Shown in pieces: positions 43,130 through 52,004 of a stretch of DNA of 64,000 nucleotides (within the stretch, counting starts at the first letter, position 1; every line of letters begins with the position of its first letter). The notes beneath the pieces are model-generated. The model ran no database searches, was not told where the DNA came from, and worked only from the letters and a program-made list of their open reading frames with translations. A program made the translations under genes and the position numbers. Origin of the DNA: Diplonema papillatum (lineage: Eukaryota; Euglenozoa; Diplonemea; Diplonemida; Diplonemidae); contig JAPJBO010000005.1 in NCBI GenBank assembly GCA_030068145.1, forward strand, positions 496,001 through 560,000, given 5' to 3'.

Positions 43130-43368
43130 TTTCTTTTCGAATAAGCACCTGCGTGTTGCGAGGATATACTCGAGGAGGCCGCCATGTTGCAAAATCACGG
43201 AGGAAACGCGCCCCCGACACGAACCACAGGGTTCAACGCCGGGGTTTAAACGGTAAACAACAAACAGAAGGACTCCGTTTCTCGCTGTACTGTAGTCTTT
43301 CTAGTAGGAGCAGCCGCAGCCTCCGTCGAAATAAGCAGCTGGCGGCCCCACTTTTTCCGAGTGTTCTC
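43130..43368 (+). repeat. Family A repeat, copy 14
   Basis: TTCGAATAAGCACCTGCG, ATACTCGAGGAGGCCGCCAT, GCAGCCTCCGTCGAAATAAG, then GGCGGCCCCACTTT and CCGAGTGTTC. The GGTAAATCTGGG core is degraded. Confidence 0.8.
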
Positions 43369-44660
43369 GACGCAGCTTCCAGCTGCACCGAAGCTCCATT
43401 CGCTGCTCGTCCCCCTCCCTTCTCCCCTGTTCGCGCCTGAATCTGGTCAGGCCCGTGTGCAACTTGCATGCCTCGCGTCGCGGGTTCGAGCGACTTTCCG
43501 TTCGTGACGCGGCGACCCTATCTTTTCACTGGACCGGCGCTACCCACCGAGGGTCCTTTCGTACGAGAGGAGGAGGGGGGCGCGGGGGGGGGGGCAGTTC
43601 AGTTGCTTTCGACGCAACAGCATGAACACTGCGTTATCTTATCCTGAGCCTGCCACAGACCATATGCCCCGAGTCGCTTCGGTCGTTGTGTCATCGGCAA
43701 GGCCCCTTTTGCAGGTTTCCAACCATTACGCGTGCCAGCTGTCTGCGCAACCGCCGCCGGGAAACTTTTTCTTGGATGCTGCGTTCTCTCCCCATACACT
43801 CACCTCCTCGGTCAACCCGGATCCAAGAGCAAACCCAGCTCCCGAGCACTCAAAAATACAAAAAAGACAGTAAGGAAAAAAAGCACAAACACATTCGTAT
43901 TCCGCTGCCACACGTGTGCCATCGTGTGAGGAAACCTCCAGCTGCGTGGTTTCTATAAGCTCTTCTTATCCCCACTCCTCCCCACTGCGCGCCTACTAGG
44001 CAGACTTCGTGCGAACTATTCGGAGTTTTTGGACGGTGGTCGGCGCACTTGTTTCTCCAGCCGGTGTCAGTGCAGTCAACTGCGACACTTCGTTTCCGCC
44101 GGTCGAGGTGAAAAAACACGCCCCCGCCGCGCCCAAAAGAGTTCTGATCTGTATGTTCCTCGGTCCCCATTCTTTTTGTCGCTTCTTTGCTTTCTCCCCT
44201 TCTTTGGTTGCCGTGCCTCGTTCGGCGTTGCAAATCTCGTGCGATGCGTTTCTTTTCCTCAAGCTTGAGCTGGTGCTGCTGTCGTTTTCAGTGCAAGCAC
44301 GAAGACCACAACGTCAACGGCACGACCGGAAAATGCAGCGTTGAAGCCGGAAAGCTCAGCGACGTCACGACTGAGTGTGCAAGATGCGAAAGCGCTGTGA
44401 CGAAAACGAAAGCATGAAGTTGATGAGAGGTTCAACGCAGTGCCCCCTACGACGAGAATTAGCAAACCCGCGTGTTTTCATCAAACAGCACGTACACAAA
44501 GTTACATGATTCGTCTCAACCCGCCCCCCGATAGCACCGGAACAGGACCGAAAGTCCCCGTCCAAAGGACCCACTGATGAGCTCTAAGTCTGGATTGGTC
44601 CGATATTTCCTCAAAACCAGAACCAATTGCAACGACCCACTTCCCCATCCCACCTTCTGC
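43369..44660. other. Unassigned sequence, no gene supported
   Basis: A long G-run near 43575-43592 could form a quadruplex. No domain-bearing open frame. Confidence 0.35.
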
Positions 44661-44721
44661 TAACATCAAACATACATGAGAGGCAAGTTTCTGCCCGAAC
44701 ACTGCCAACTAAGATTCCCCC
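44661..44721 (-). repeat. tRNA-like retroposon head, family D
   Basis: On the minus strand: GAATCTTAGTTGGCAGTG, then TGCCTCTCATGTATGTTTGA. Diverged in the D arm. Confidence 0.5.
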
Positions 44722-44900
44722 CGGATTGGTCTGCGTTCAAGAGCGAAACCCGAGACGAAGAACGAGGTGCACACAACACCGCGGTGAAAAAATAATAAAG
44801 AGGACTAGTCCCTCAAGGTTTCATACCCTAACTGCGGAGTCGTACACTCCCTGCGACCCCTTTACCCTTTTCCTTTTTCCCTCTTTCTATTTTACACTTT

Positions 44901-44980
44901 CTTCGAAGAAGACTTGATGCTAGCATCAAACATGCATGAGAGGCAGTGTCCTACCTAATCATTAAACTAAGATTTCCCCC
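44901..44980 (-). repeat. tRNA-like retroposon head, family D (upstream of pseudokinase 2)
   Basis: On the minus strand: AAATCTTAGTTTAATGATTA, GGACACTGCCTCTCATGC, ATGCTAGCATCAAGTCTTC. Anticodon-stem pairing CTGC/GCAG-like and the loop CTCTCAT suggest a tRNA-Glu(CTC) origin. There is no T arm, so it is not a functional tRNA gene. Ends about 130 bp before the kinase ATG. Confidence 0.6.
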
Positions 44981-45110
44981 CACAACCTCAGTTTTCGGAT
45001 CCATTCAAAGACACAAAAAGAAAAAAAAAACCCGCGAACATATACACCTACACACACACACACACACACGCACAAGTACAAAACACAACCCATCCCACAT
45101 ATTTATCATA

Positions 45111-46070
45111 ATGACGCAGTACGAGCGTGGTTTTATGCTGTCGGGCACGTACGCCGTCGAGGCGGACGGTGAAGTGTTCGCGGACGGCCACAGCAGCGTG
45201 TCGTACAAGGGCACGGACAAGAAGAAGACGAAACGCGGCGGCAGCACGGTTTGGGTGAAGGTCATCGAGAAGAAGCACCGCGGCGGCGGCCCCGACGAGC
45301 GGGCCGAGCGCGAGATCGCGGCGCTGCGGATGCTGCGGAAGGCGCGGGCGGTCGGCTGCGCGACGGTCGTCGATTTCCTGCAGTCGAGGACGAAGTACTT
45401 CATCGTCACCTCCGCACCCCCTGCGGCCTTGTCCCTCCTCGACCACCTGCAGCAGCACGGCGTGTGCACCGAAGCCTTCGCGAGGCAAGTGTTCAAAAGC
45501 GCCGTTAAGGCCGTCGAGGACATGCACCGCTCCCGCGTGTGCCACCGGGCCCTGTCGCTCGAAAACGTGTGGCTCCGCGACCCAGCTGGAACCGACGTCC
45601 ACATCGTCGACTTCTCCAGTGCGTCGACCGCCCAGCCGCAGGCCCTCCTCTCCGAGCTCCCTGCTTTGAACTCGTTCAGCGCCCCCGAGATCCTCGCCCG
45701 GCAGCTGTACACGGCGGAGGCGGCGGACGCCTGGTCGCTGGGCGCGGTGCTGTACGCGCTGCTCGTCGGGAAGCTGCCTTTTTCCGACGCCTCGAGCCAG
45801 GACGGGCTTCTCCGCTGCATCCGGACTAACCGCCGCCCCGTGTTCCCGGCCGGGTTGTCGGCGGACGCACGGGACCTGGTGTCGGCTCTGCTGCAGATCT
45901 GCCCCGAGGACCGCATGCGCGTCGAGGCGGCGCTGCAGCACCCGTGGTTCGAGAGCTCATCCCCGTCGACTTCGTCGTGCTCGCAGCGGTCGAGCATGTA
46001 CAGCGACTCGGAGACTTTGCCTTCCACGCCGGGGGGCGCCGTTCCGTGCCTATCCCCTACCGAGGCGTGA
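45111..46070 (+). CDS. Protein-kinase-fold protein 2, probable pseudokinase
   Basis: A single-exon 319-residue paralogue of the 33021 gene with the same architecture. Visible landmarks: K50 in VWVKVI, E68 in EREIAAL, and the shared VVDFLQSRTKY (86-96; VDFLQSR and KY match paralogue 1). The catalytic loop is HRALSLEN (145-152), with Ala for the catalytic Asp. DFSSASTA (167-174) replaces DFG. SAPE (190-193), DAWSLG (206-211), R268 and HPWF (277-280) follow, then a Ser-rich tail of about 40 residues. The glycine loop is unrecognisable. Shared HRAL[ST]L and DFSSASTA in both paralogues, despite much divergence elsewhere, implies constraint (inference). The fold resembles CAMK/Tribbles members. Activity is probably absent or unconventional. 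The leader has a (CA)n tract. GC at codon third positions is very high. Confidence 0.91.
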   Translation: MTQYERGFMLSGTYAVEADGEVFADGHSSVSYKGTDKKKTKRGGSTVWVKVIEKKHRGGGPDERAEREIAALRMLRKARAVGCATVVDFLQSRTKYFIVTSAPPAALSLLDHLQQHGVCTEAFARQVFKSAVKAVEDMHRSRVCHRALSLENVWLRDPAGTDVHIVDFSSASTAQPQALLSELPALNSFSAPEILARQLYTAEAADAWSLGAVLYALLVGKLPFSDASSQDGLLRCIRTNRRPVFPAGLSADARDLVSALLQICPEDRMRVEAALQHPWFESSSPSTSSCSQRSSMYSDSETLPSTPGGAVPCLSPTEA

Positions 46071-46079
46071 TAGAAGACG

Positions 46080-46285
46080 ATTCCTAGTAATTGTAAACTC
46101 GAGGGATCGAAGACGTTTTTCGTACCACCAGTTACTTTTGCACTCGAGTGATCTGAGACGTTTCTCGAAACAACAGTTTGTTGTAAGCTCAGCGTTTGAA
46201 GCGGGTTTTGTGGCAACAATTACTTGTAAGCTTGAGTTTTTTGACGACGTTCTTCGTAACAGCAACTAGTTGTACCTTCGAAAGA
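46080..46285 (+). repeat. About 45-bp minisatellite, block 1
   Basis: Four to five diverged units: TGTAARCTCGAGTGTTTGA, AGACGTTTTTCGTAACAAC, then AGTTACTT. Starts 10 bp after the pseudokinase 2 stop codon. Confidence 0.8.
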
Positions 46286-46404
46286 GAACGCTGGGCGGCG
46301 TGTTCGGAGGGAGATTGGCTTCAACGATCGTGTTGCGCTCCCCGGACAGACTTCCTTCCCCCCGGCACGTACAATAGAAAGCATCACGCCTGTTCTTCTT
46401 TCTT

Positions 46405-46615
46405 TTCCGGGCCAGCCGCCGCCTGGCGTTCCCCGCCGGGTTGTCGGCGGACGCGCGGGCCCTGGTGGCGGCCCTGCTGCAGATCTGCCCCGAGGACGCA
46501 TGGGCGTCGAGGCGGCGCTGCAGCACCCGTGGTTCGAGAGCTTGTCCCCGTCGAATTCGTCGTGCTCGCAGCGGTCGAGCATGTACAGCGACTCGGAGAC
46601 TTTGCTTTTCAATTT
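46405..46615 (+). pseudogene. Frameshifted duplicate of the pseudokinase 2 3' end
   Basis: Matches 45820-46027 closely, from CCGCCGCCTGGCGTTCCCCG through CCGGGTTGTCGGCGGACGC, CTGCTGCAGATCTGCCCCGA and GCACCCGTGGTTCGAGAGCT to CGACTCGGAGACTTTGC. GAGGACGCATGGGCGTCGAG has lost one base relative to GAGGACCGCATGCGCGTCGA, so the frame is broken in subdomain XI. Only the last third of the domain and the Ser-rich tail are present. This is a truncated duplicate, not a gene. Confidence 0.88.
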
Positions 46616-46617
46616 CT

Positions 46618-46735
46618 CGCAACCACAATTTATGGTAAGCTCGAGTGTTTGAAGACGCTTTTTGTGGCGACCATTTATGTAAGTGTAAGCTCGAGTTTTT
46701 TGACGACGTTCATCGTAACAGCAACCGGTAGTTAG
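46618..46735 (+). repeat. About 45-bp minisatellite, block 2
   Basis: Two to three units (GGTAAGCTCGAGTGTTTGAA, then GACGTTCATCGTAACAGC) like those at 46080-46285. The duplicated gene tail therefore lies between two blocks of one array, and was likely copied together with it. Confidence 0.8.
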
Positions 46736-47824
46736 TGTGAAGACGATATCCCCACGCTTAAAAGCACGCGACTCTGAACCCCTCTGACTCTGGTCTCGAT
46801 CACGCCCCCAGGGGCAACCCTGTATATGGGGGAAAGGTAAAATATTTGTGTCCGGGGTACCAAGACCTGCACGAGAGTCGAATCGAGAGGTTAGACATGA
46901 AGGCGACACTTCAACGCTGTTGAACACGGCCAAGCTAACCCGAGCCCGCTTACGCGTTCGACTCGCCTCTGAATGAATCACGATCGAACTTCCCCCCGTG
47001 GAGGAAAAGAAGAATCGAAAGAAAGAAAAGTGGACGACCACCGCGACCTGACGTACGGAGTCTTGTGCTCCATTTTTCTCTCCCCGTACAAGAGACTTTT
47101 TGACGCGCGCATCAAACAGGCACGAAGGCGGACTGGCTCTTAGTATCCTCGGCATCAATCTAATCTAGTCGGGTTCACCCGGTGTGAAAGTATTGCTGTG
47201 CAGTGGCTACACGCGGAAGACCACTGTTGGAGTTCTCTGTTGTTTACACACCGTACGTACGGTTAGTTTTGTATTGCTTTGTCTTGCTGCTCGCATCATG
47301 AGCTTTTCCTCGACCTATCCCATTTGTCGCGCCTGCTGTTGAAAGGCCAGGCTAGGGATGCTTGACTCGAATTCTTGCAGCTTTCCTTGAACTTGCGCTC
47401 AACAAGCCCCCACATCCCCTCCACCTTGAAAGAAAAACTCAGAAACGAATTCGTGATCAAGCACAATGTGGCATGGATACTTGTAGCTAGTAGAAACAAC
47501 GTGGAGAGCTCTCCCGTGCAGATCAATGCTACCCACGGTTCGCAGAAATTTCTTACAACCTGCCCGACCGAAAAGACTATCACTTTTAAAAAGCCGGAAA
47601 AGACACACAATGGACGGCAGAAGGAACCCATTTTCGAAGTTAGGCCCCAACCAAGAACTGAAGCGGGGCCATTGGCGCCCAACTGAACAAAGAAAAGCAT
47701 TCCTGTTCTTGCGCACATTGAACCTTCGCGCTTGCCGCCGTTTGCTACCGGAAATGTTCTCTTCTAGGATCACTGAGAAAAGGCTTCAAACCTCAACCTA
47801 ATTTAAAACACACCCACCCTCCCC
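46736..47824. other. Unassigned sequence, no gene supported
   Basis: A pair of opposed open frames near 47300-47800 has no domain. TACCGGAAATGTTCTC near 47750 resembles repeat L. Confidence 0.35.
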
Positions 47825-47945
47825 GCATGAGAGGCAGTGCTCTGCCTAAACATTAAGCTAAGATTTTCCCCCGCTCCCCAATCAGCCGCTGCGCTCAACC
47901 CGGAGATTCTAAAACACCGGTCCTTTTAAACTTCGAATTAGCTCC
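47825..47945 (-). repeat. tRNA-like head (family D) followed by family C-like sequence
   Basis: GCATGAGAGGCAGTGCTCTG and CCTAAACATTAAGCTAAGAT are the family D reverse complement. About 20 bp further on lie AACCCGGAGATTCTAAAAC and CACCGGTCCTTTTAAAC, a diverged family C. This adjacency suggests that D and C can be parts of one retroposon. Confidence 0.55.
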
Positions 47946-48367
47946 AACCGAAAAAGAAAAACGGTCGTCCTTCCAATGACAGGTGTCGACACTAAGTTGA
48001 GCTTGGTTCTGCCTTTTCTTTTTTTTTCATTTTTCTTTTCATGATTTTCCGCGTCCGTCGAAACGATCCCGATTCGTCCGTAATAGGAGCCGGCCCATTC
48101 CCATTATTGAGTGTATCCTCTGCGAGCAGCTGAGCTGGTAATACGCGGATGAATGTTCGAGCAACAAAGCAGTGGAAGCCACAGCGGGCCAGACTGCATC
48201 GATTCGCCCCTGGGCATTGCCATTCGCGAAAGCGTGTTCGAAGGCTTCTTTCTGCCAACGTAAACTTTCTTACACGAGATTGCCAGCGCAGAGAATCAAG
48301 AGTCTGAATCGCCGAGTGGTTTCAAGTCGGCGCAAGCATCTTCTGCCCCGTGGCAGTCTTCTCCTTT
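47946..48367. other. Unassigned sequence
   Basis: No gene or repeat recognised. Confidence 0.3.
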
Positions 48368-48530
48368 ACTGACGCGTAATTACTCGAGGCCGCCAGTTGC
48401 AAATGCTCAAAGGAGGAAGAGATGTGCTGCGGCCCGCGCGAAACACAGGTAAATCTGGGTTGGGTCGCATTATTGCTCCTCCCTCCTAGCCTTTGTCGAT
48501 CTACGCACTGGCCGGCCCATCCGAGTGTTT
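48368..48530 (+). repeat. Family A repeat, copy 15 (short)
   Basis: AATTACTCGAGGCCGCCAGT, CGAAACACAGGTAAATCTGG, then CTAGCCTTTGTCGATC and CGGCCCATCCGAGTGTTTT. Confidence 0.8.
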
Positions 48531-48802
48531 TGACGGCCGTGTACTCGACTACCGCAAAGCTGCTACGAGTCAGCGTCAGATACGGGGGAAGATCCTGAAT
48601 GGCTTGCCCCGCTTAAGCCACCCACTTCGTAAGAAGTCCTGCGCCAGCACGATGCATTCAGGGGGGACGCGCCCAAAGGGGGAGGGGACGGACTGGCTCC
48701 AGGCATTATGAGAATAGTTTCTGGTTTCTTTACTCGCTACTGGTGTAGAACCGACAGCTTGCCGGACTGACAACGTCGCCCTTTCGCAAACAGGAAACAC
48801 TC

Positions 48803-49016
48803 CTTTTTTTGTACAAACACCTGCTTTTGGGAAATATTTGAGGAGACTGCCATTGCGACATCTCAAAGGAGGAACAAGTGCTGTAGCCCACACGAAACGC
48901 AGGTAAATCTGGGTTAAGTGGCGGGCGTGTTCAACAAAAAGACCCTCTTTGTAACTGTATCGTTTTCTCCCCGTCCAACCTCCGTAAATGAGCATAAGGC
49001 AGTCCTTCGAGTATTT
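48803..49016 (+). repeat. Family A repeat, copy 16
   Basis: A T-tract, ACAAACACCTGCTTTTGG, TTGAGGAGACTGCCATTGCG, ACGCAGGTAAATCTGGG, and the end AGGCAGTCCTTCGAGTATTT. Confidence 0.85.
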
Positions 49017-49124
49017 TCCCTTTTGAAACTATGCAAATGCCGCAGGGATTAGTTGACTAGACTTCTTTGAGTTTGTGCTGCTCTCGATTGCGGAAGGCGG
49101 AAAATGTAATGGCCTTCTTTTTAG

Positions 49125-49305
49125 TACTGACAATCTTGCGGGTTGCCCTTCAATGTATTGTGCAGGCTAAAAAGGCGTAGGGCAGCGTGTTTTGGTGGTT
49201 GATCACAATTTCTAACCTGAATATACCCAGGGTACATACCAGGGGGAAAACAATCAACCGGCACGCACAAACAAAACGAAGCACCTGTCTTTTTTCGTGA
49301 GAAAA
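49125..49305. repeat. Repeat K, copy 1
   Basis: CAATGTATTGTGCAGGCTAA, GGCAGCGTGTTTTGGTGGTT, CAATCAACCGGCACGCACAA and ACAAAACGAAGCACCTGTC. Others lie at 58345, 59270, 59468 and 63270, all in this orientation. Confidence 0.8.
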
Positions 49306-49329
49306 ACTGAAGAAATGCGTTCTCCAAAA

Positions 49330-49977
49330 AGCGCTTCGTTGCACGAAATACTTTGAGGTAGCCTCCAGGTGCGTAGTAGTGCTGGGACCTCAGGGCTTGA
49401 CTTTTGCGTACCAGGGCTTACGCTCCGTTTTCGGTCTCAGAGAAAATACGTGTGGTCCACATGTCGACGCTCAAGGTTCGAGGAAAAAAAACCTTTCCCC
49501 CTTTTGTGCGGCGGGCAAAAAATTGTGTCACTCCTAACTTGGCGACACGTGGCTGCGCGGCCTTGGCGACTTGTGGGCCTACACACCCTGCGTGTGGACC
49601 AACCTGTGGCAAGCACATGTGGGGAAGAAATACATTGAAATCCACATGTGGTTCCTGTGGATCCACACGAGCGGGAAAGAAAATCCAAAAGTATTAACGT
49701 GTGGAAATCCACACGTTCCACACGTGGAGCGTAAGCCCTGCAGCGTACGCAAGTCTGCGGAGACCCTTAGCCACAAGGCAGAGTGCCAGACTGTGCGTAC
49801 TCCTACTCAAGCTTTGCGAGCTGCGTTTAACCATGGGCTCGTCCTCGTGGAGGACGGGCTGCTGCTTCTTCGACGTGTACCAGAGGCAGTGCTTCTGTCT
49901 GAACATCAATCGAAGTTTCCCTCCTCCCCCCGTAGCCTGTTTCACGTGCGTACCGGCGGCACCTCTTGAGTGTTTCC
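49330..49977 (+). repeat. Family A repeat, copy 17, holding a MITE and a D fragment
   Basis: The left end CGAAATACTTTGAGGTAGCC is at 49338. The right end CGGCGGCACCTCTTGAGTGT is at 49952-49975. Between them lie a hAT-like MITE (49412-49740) and a degenerate family D head at 49880-49925 (GCAGTGCTTCTGTCTGAACA). Confidence 0.55.
49412..49740. mobile_element. hAT-like MITE rich in CACGTG/CACATGTG words
   Basis: A 329-bp element with perfect 15-bp inverted ends CAGGGCTTACGCTCC (49412-49426) and GGAGCGTAAGCCCTG (49726-49740). Flanking 8-mers TTGCGTAC and CAGCGTAC match in 6 of 8 positions. CAGGG termini with an 8-bp duplication fit hAT. The interior carries many GTGTGG/CCACAC dyads (for example CGTGTGGAAATCCACACG). 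No coding capacity. Confidence 0.82.
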
Positions 49978-50445
49978 AATTCACCGAGCGCATCCCTAAT
50001 TTCTTTCCTTTCTAACCACATATCAATTCCCGTTCACCTATGCCCGCGCGCTCGTTTGCTGCGTGCTTCATGTGTGTTGAGCGCAGCTTCTTGTACGGCT
50101 CAGATAGCAACTACGAGGGCCGTGAAACTAGCTCGCCGCTTACCTGCGAAGACGTTTCTCTAGCGCGCGTTTTCTTGTCGTTGGGAATGGAGGCAAGACG
50201 GTAACCAATCTGTTTCGTTTATAAAGCGTTTTGTTTTGTTTTTCTTTCTCTTTCAGAAATTCTTCTGTTTTTTTTTTTAAATTCCAATTCTTTTTCGTTT
50301 CGGGCCCGCACCTGAGTTTGCGAGGAAACTGAACTGCTCAAGTGGTCAATCGATGCGCGCCTATATGATGCAGCTTTCATGAAGAGGCAGCCCTAGTGCC
50401 GTGGTGGCGGGCCTTGCCAGCGTTCACCCGGCGCTTCCGAGATAT
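49978..50445. other. Unassigned sequence
   Basis: T-rich from 50210. GAGGAAACTGAACTGC at 50321 recurs at 57243 (GAGGAAACTGAACCGC). No gene. Confidence 0.3.
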
Positions 50446-50668
50446 TTTCTTGTCAGTACTAAAGTACTTTTGGGAATATTGACACGAAGTGTGGCTCCTC
50501 GCTGGAAGACTTGTGCGGGTGAACTGATGGGGAAACACTGTGACAACAGCCTCCAGGCGTCCTCCCCATTCACCCCCACCTGCGGAAACTAAAAAGCACG
50601 CTCGCCTAGCGTTGGATTCTCTGTCAAGTTTTGCTTCTTCTCCGTTTTCTTTTCTCTTCCAGCGAGCA
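50446..50668 (-). repeat. Empty-site partner of the 8515-9028 block
   Basis: Uninterrupted reverse complement of 8515-8587 joined to 8885-9028. Shared words include CAGTACTAAAGTACTTTTGG, GACACGAAGTGTGGCTCCTC and CTAGCGTTGGATTCTCTGTC. Family B is absent between AAACTAAAAAGCACGC and its neighbour. Confidence 0.87.
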
Positions 50669-50898
50669 CCTGTAAATACAAAATTCTCGAGCGACAACCA
50701 GCGTTGCCGTAGTTTTCCGCAGGTTGTGATCCACCGAGGCTTTGCCTATCGGAGAACACCGCAACCTCCTCGAGTTTCAGGAGGCCGGCCCAGGTCGAAT
50801 CCGAGCGCCACCAGACCCCACCCTCGCCGCCCCACTTTAGCTACTCGTCGTGGTATGGTTTCTTTTCTTTTTTAGAAACATTTTCTCCCTTCCTCGTT
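50669..50898. other. Unassigned sequence
   Basis: No feature recognised. Confidence 0.3.
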
Positions 50899-51110
50899 TA
50901 CTTTGATCATAGGTGTCACGGCAAGTTTTGGCAGCCGCTGCTTAACAAAATTTGCCAGTGCATGCTAATCCATGTGGTTCGTGTACTTAAAAGAACTCAA
51001 TGCTTAACAAAATTTGACGTGGGCGGCTTTGGATTTACATCTGAGTGACACCTCAATGCAAAAAAGGTTGTCGACAACTAACAAGTAAAAGAATAAAACA
51101 AAACTACGCA
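50899..51110 (+). repeat. E-family repeat with cassette, copy 4
   Basis: Matches 27481-27690 along its length. The cassette is bounded by the perfect 16-bp direct repeat TGCTTAACAAAATTTG (50939-50954 and 51001-51016). Confidence 0.87.
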
Positions 51111-51121
51111 TTTCTTGGGGG

Positions 51122-51352
51122 TTTCCCATTTTTCTTTTTGTATAAGCTCCTGCTTTGTAGGACATGCTTGAGGAGACTGCCAGTGCGATAGATCAAAGGA
51201 GGTAAATGTGCTGTAGCCCACACGAAACACAGGTAAATCTGGTTCTGTGGCGGGCGGAAGCGTTCAACAAAAAAGACCACTTTGTAGTTGTATTGTTTTC
51301 TCACCTCCTCTAGCCTCCTTCGAAATGAGCACAAGGCAGCCCCTCGAGTTTT
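51122..51352 (+). repeat. Family A repeat, copy 18
   Basis: GTATAAGCTCCTGCTTTGTA, CTTGAGGAGACTGCCAG, AACACAGGTAAATCTGG, GGCGGAAGCGTTCAAC, and the end GGCAGCCCCTCGAGTTTTT. Abuts copy 19 head to tail. Confidence 0.87.
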
Positions 51353-51622
51353 TTTTGTATAAGCACCTGCTCTGTTAGGAAATACTTGAGGAGACTGGCC
51401 AGGTGCGAAATCTCAGAGGGAGGTACAGTGGGGTATTCATCGCATGCCGATGACTCCCCAGTATCGCAACAATGCTCCAATCTCAAAGGAGGTTAATGTG
51501 CCGTCACCCACATGAAAAACTGGGTTCAGTGGCGGGCGTAAGCGTTCAACAAAAAAGACCCACTTTGTAGTGGTATCGTTTCTCTCCCCCTCCTTCGAAG
51601 TAAGCACCAGGCAGCCCCTGAG
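51353..51622 (+). repeat. Family A repeat, copy 19
   Basis: TATAAGCACCTGCTCTG, AATACTTGAGGAGACTGG, the extra segment CATCGCATGCCGATGACTCC, GGCGGGCGTAAGCGTTCAAC, and the end CACCAGGCAGCCCC. The tandem arrangement with copy 18 mirrors copies 2 and 3. Confidence 0.82.
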
Positions 51623-51784
51623 TTCTTTCCCTTCCTTCTTGACTTCTTCTGTCCCCGAACCCCGCCCCCCCCCGGTTGGTCAAAAAAAACTGAAGTTTTC
51701 TTTGGCGGGGGGTGTGCCGGGTGGACAGTGTTTTTTGCGGCCCCTTCGGGCCATCGGGCGGAAGATCTCATTTGCCGACCAAGC

Positions 51785-51865
51785 GCGTTTGGATAGAGTG
51801 GGGGGGCACCTATATGTGCTCGCTGTCATCGCTACCGCGCTGACAATTCCGAGAACACACAACAA
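51785..51865 (-). repeat. Repeat J, copy 6 (reverse orientation)
   Basis: The minus strand reads GTGTTCTCGGAATTGTCAGC, then GCGGTAGCGATGACAGCGAG and CACATATAGGTGCC. This order matches J1-J5 only partly, so it is a looser match. Confidence 0.5.
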
Positions 51866-52004
51866 GTCAGTCGCAACAGTTACAAACTTTGCTACCCGTA
51901 GTTAAAGTGTTGTTTTGATGCTTACATCCCTCACTACCCGACTCCCAGCCTCAATGGTCAACCGGCGACCCAAAAACACCGAACCTCTAGACTAAATTGC
52001 CTAC
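51866..52004. other. Family C-like trace
   Basis: TCAATGGTCAACCGGCGACC and AAAAACACCGAACCTCTAG near 51950-51990 are a diverged family C. Confidence 0.4.

Noticed and set aside
43557-43572. Sarcin-ricin-loop-like GTACGAGAGGA
   Set aside because: Only 11 bases match and the neighbouring sequence is not large-subunit rRNA. Chance at this window size is reasonable.
44901-44980. Functional tRNA-Glu gene
   Set aside because: No T arm, B-box or matching acceptor stem. Other copies share the same truncation, so it is treated as a retroposon head.
46220-47158. 312-residue minus-strand open frame
   Set aside because: Antisense of the kinase tail pseudogene and minisatellite. No domain.
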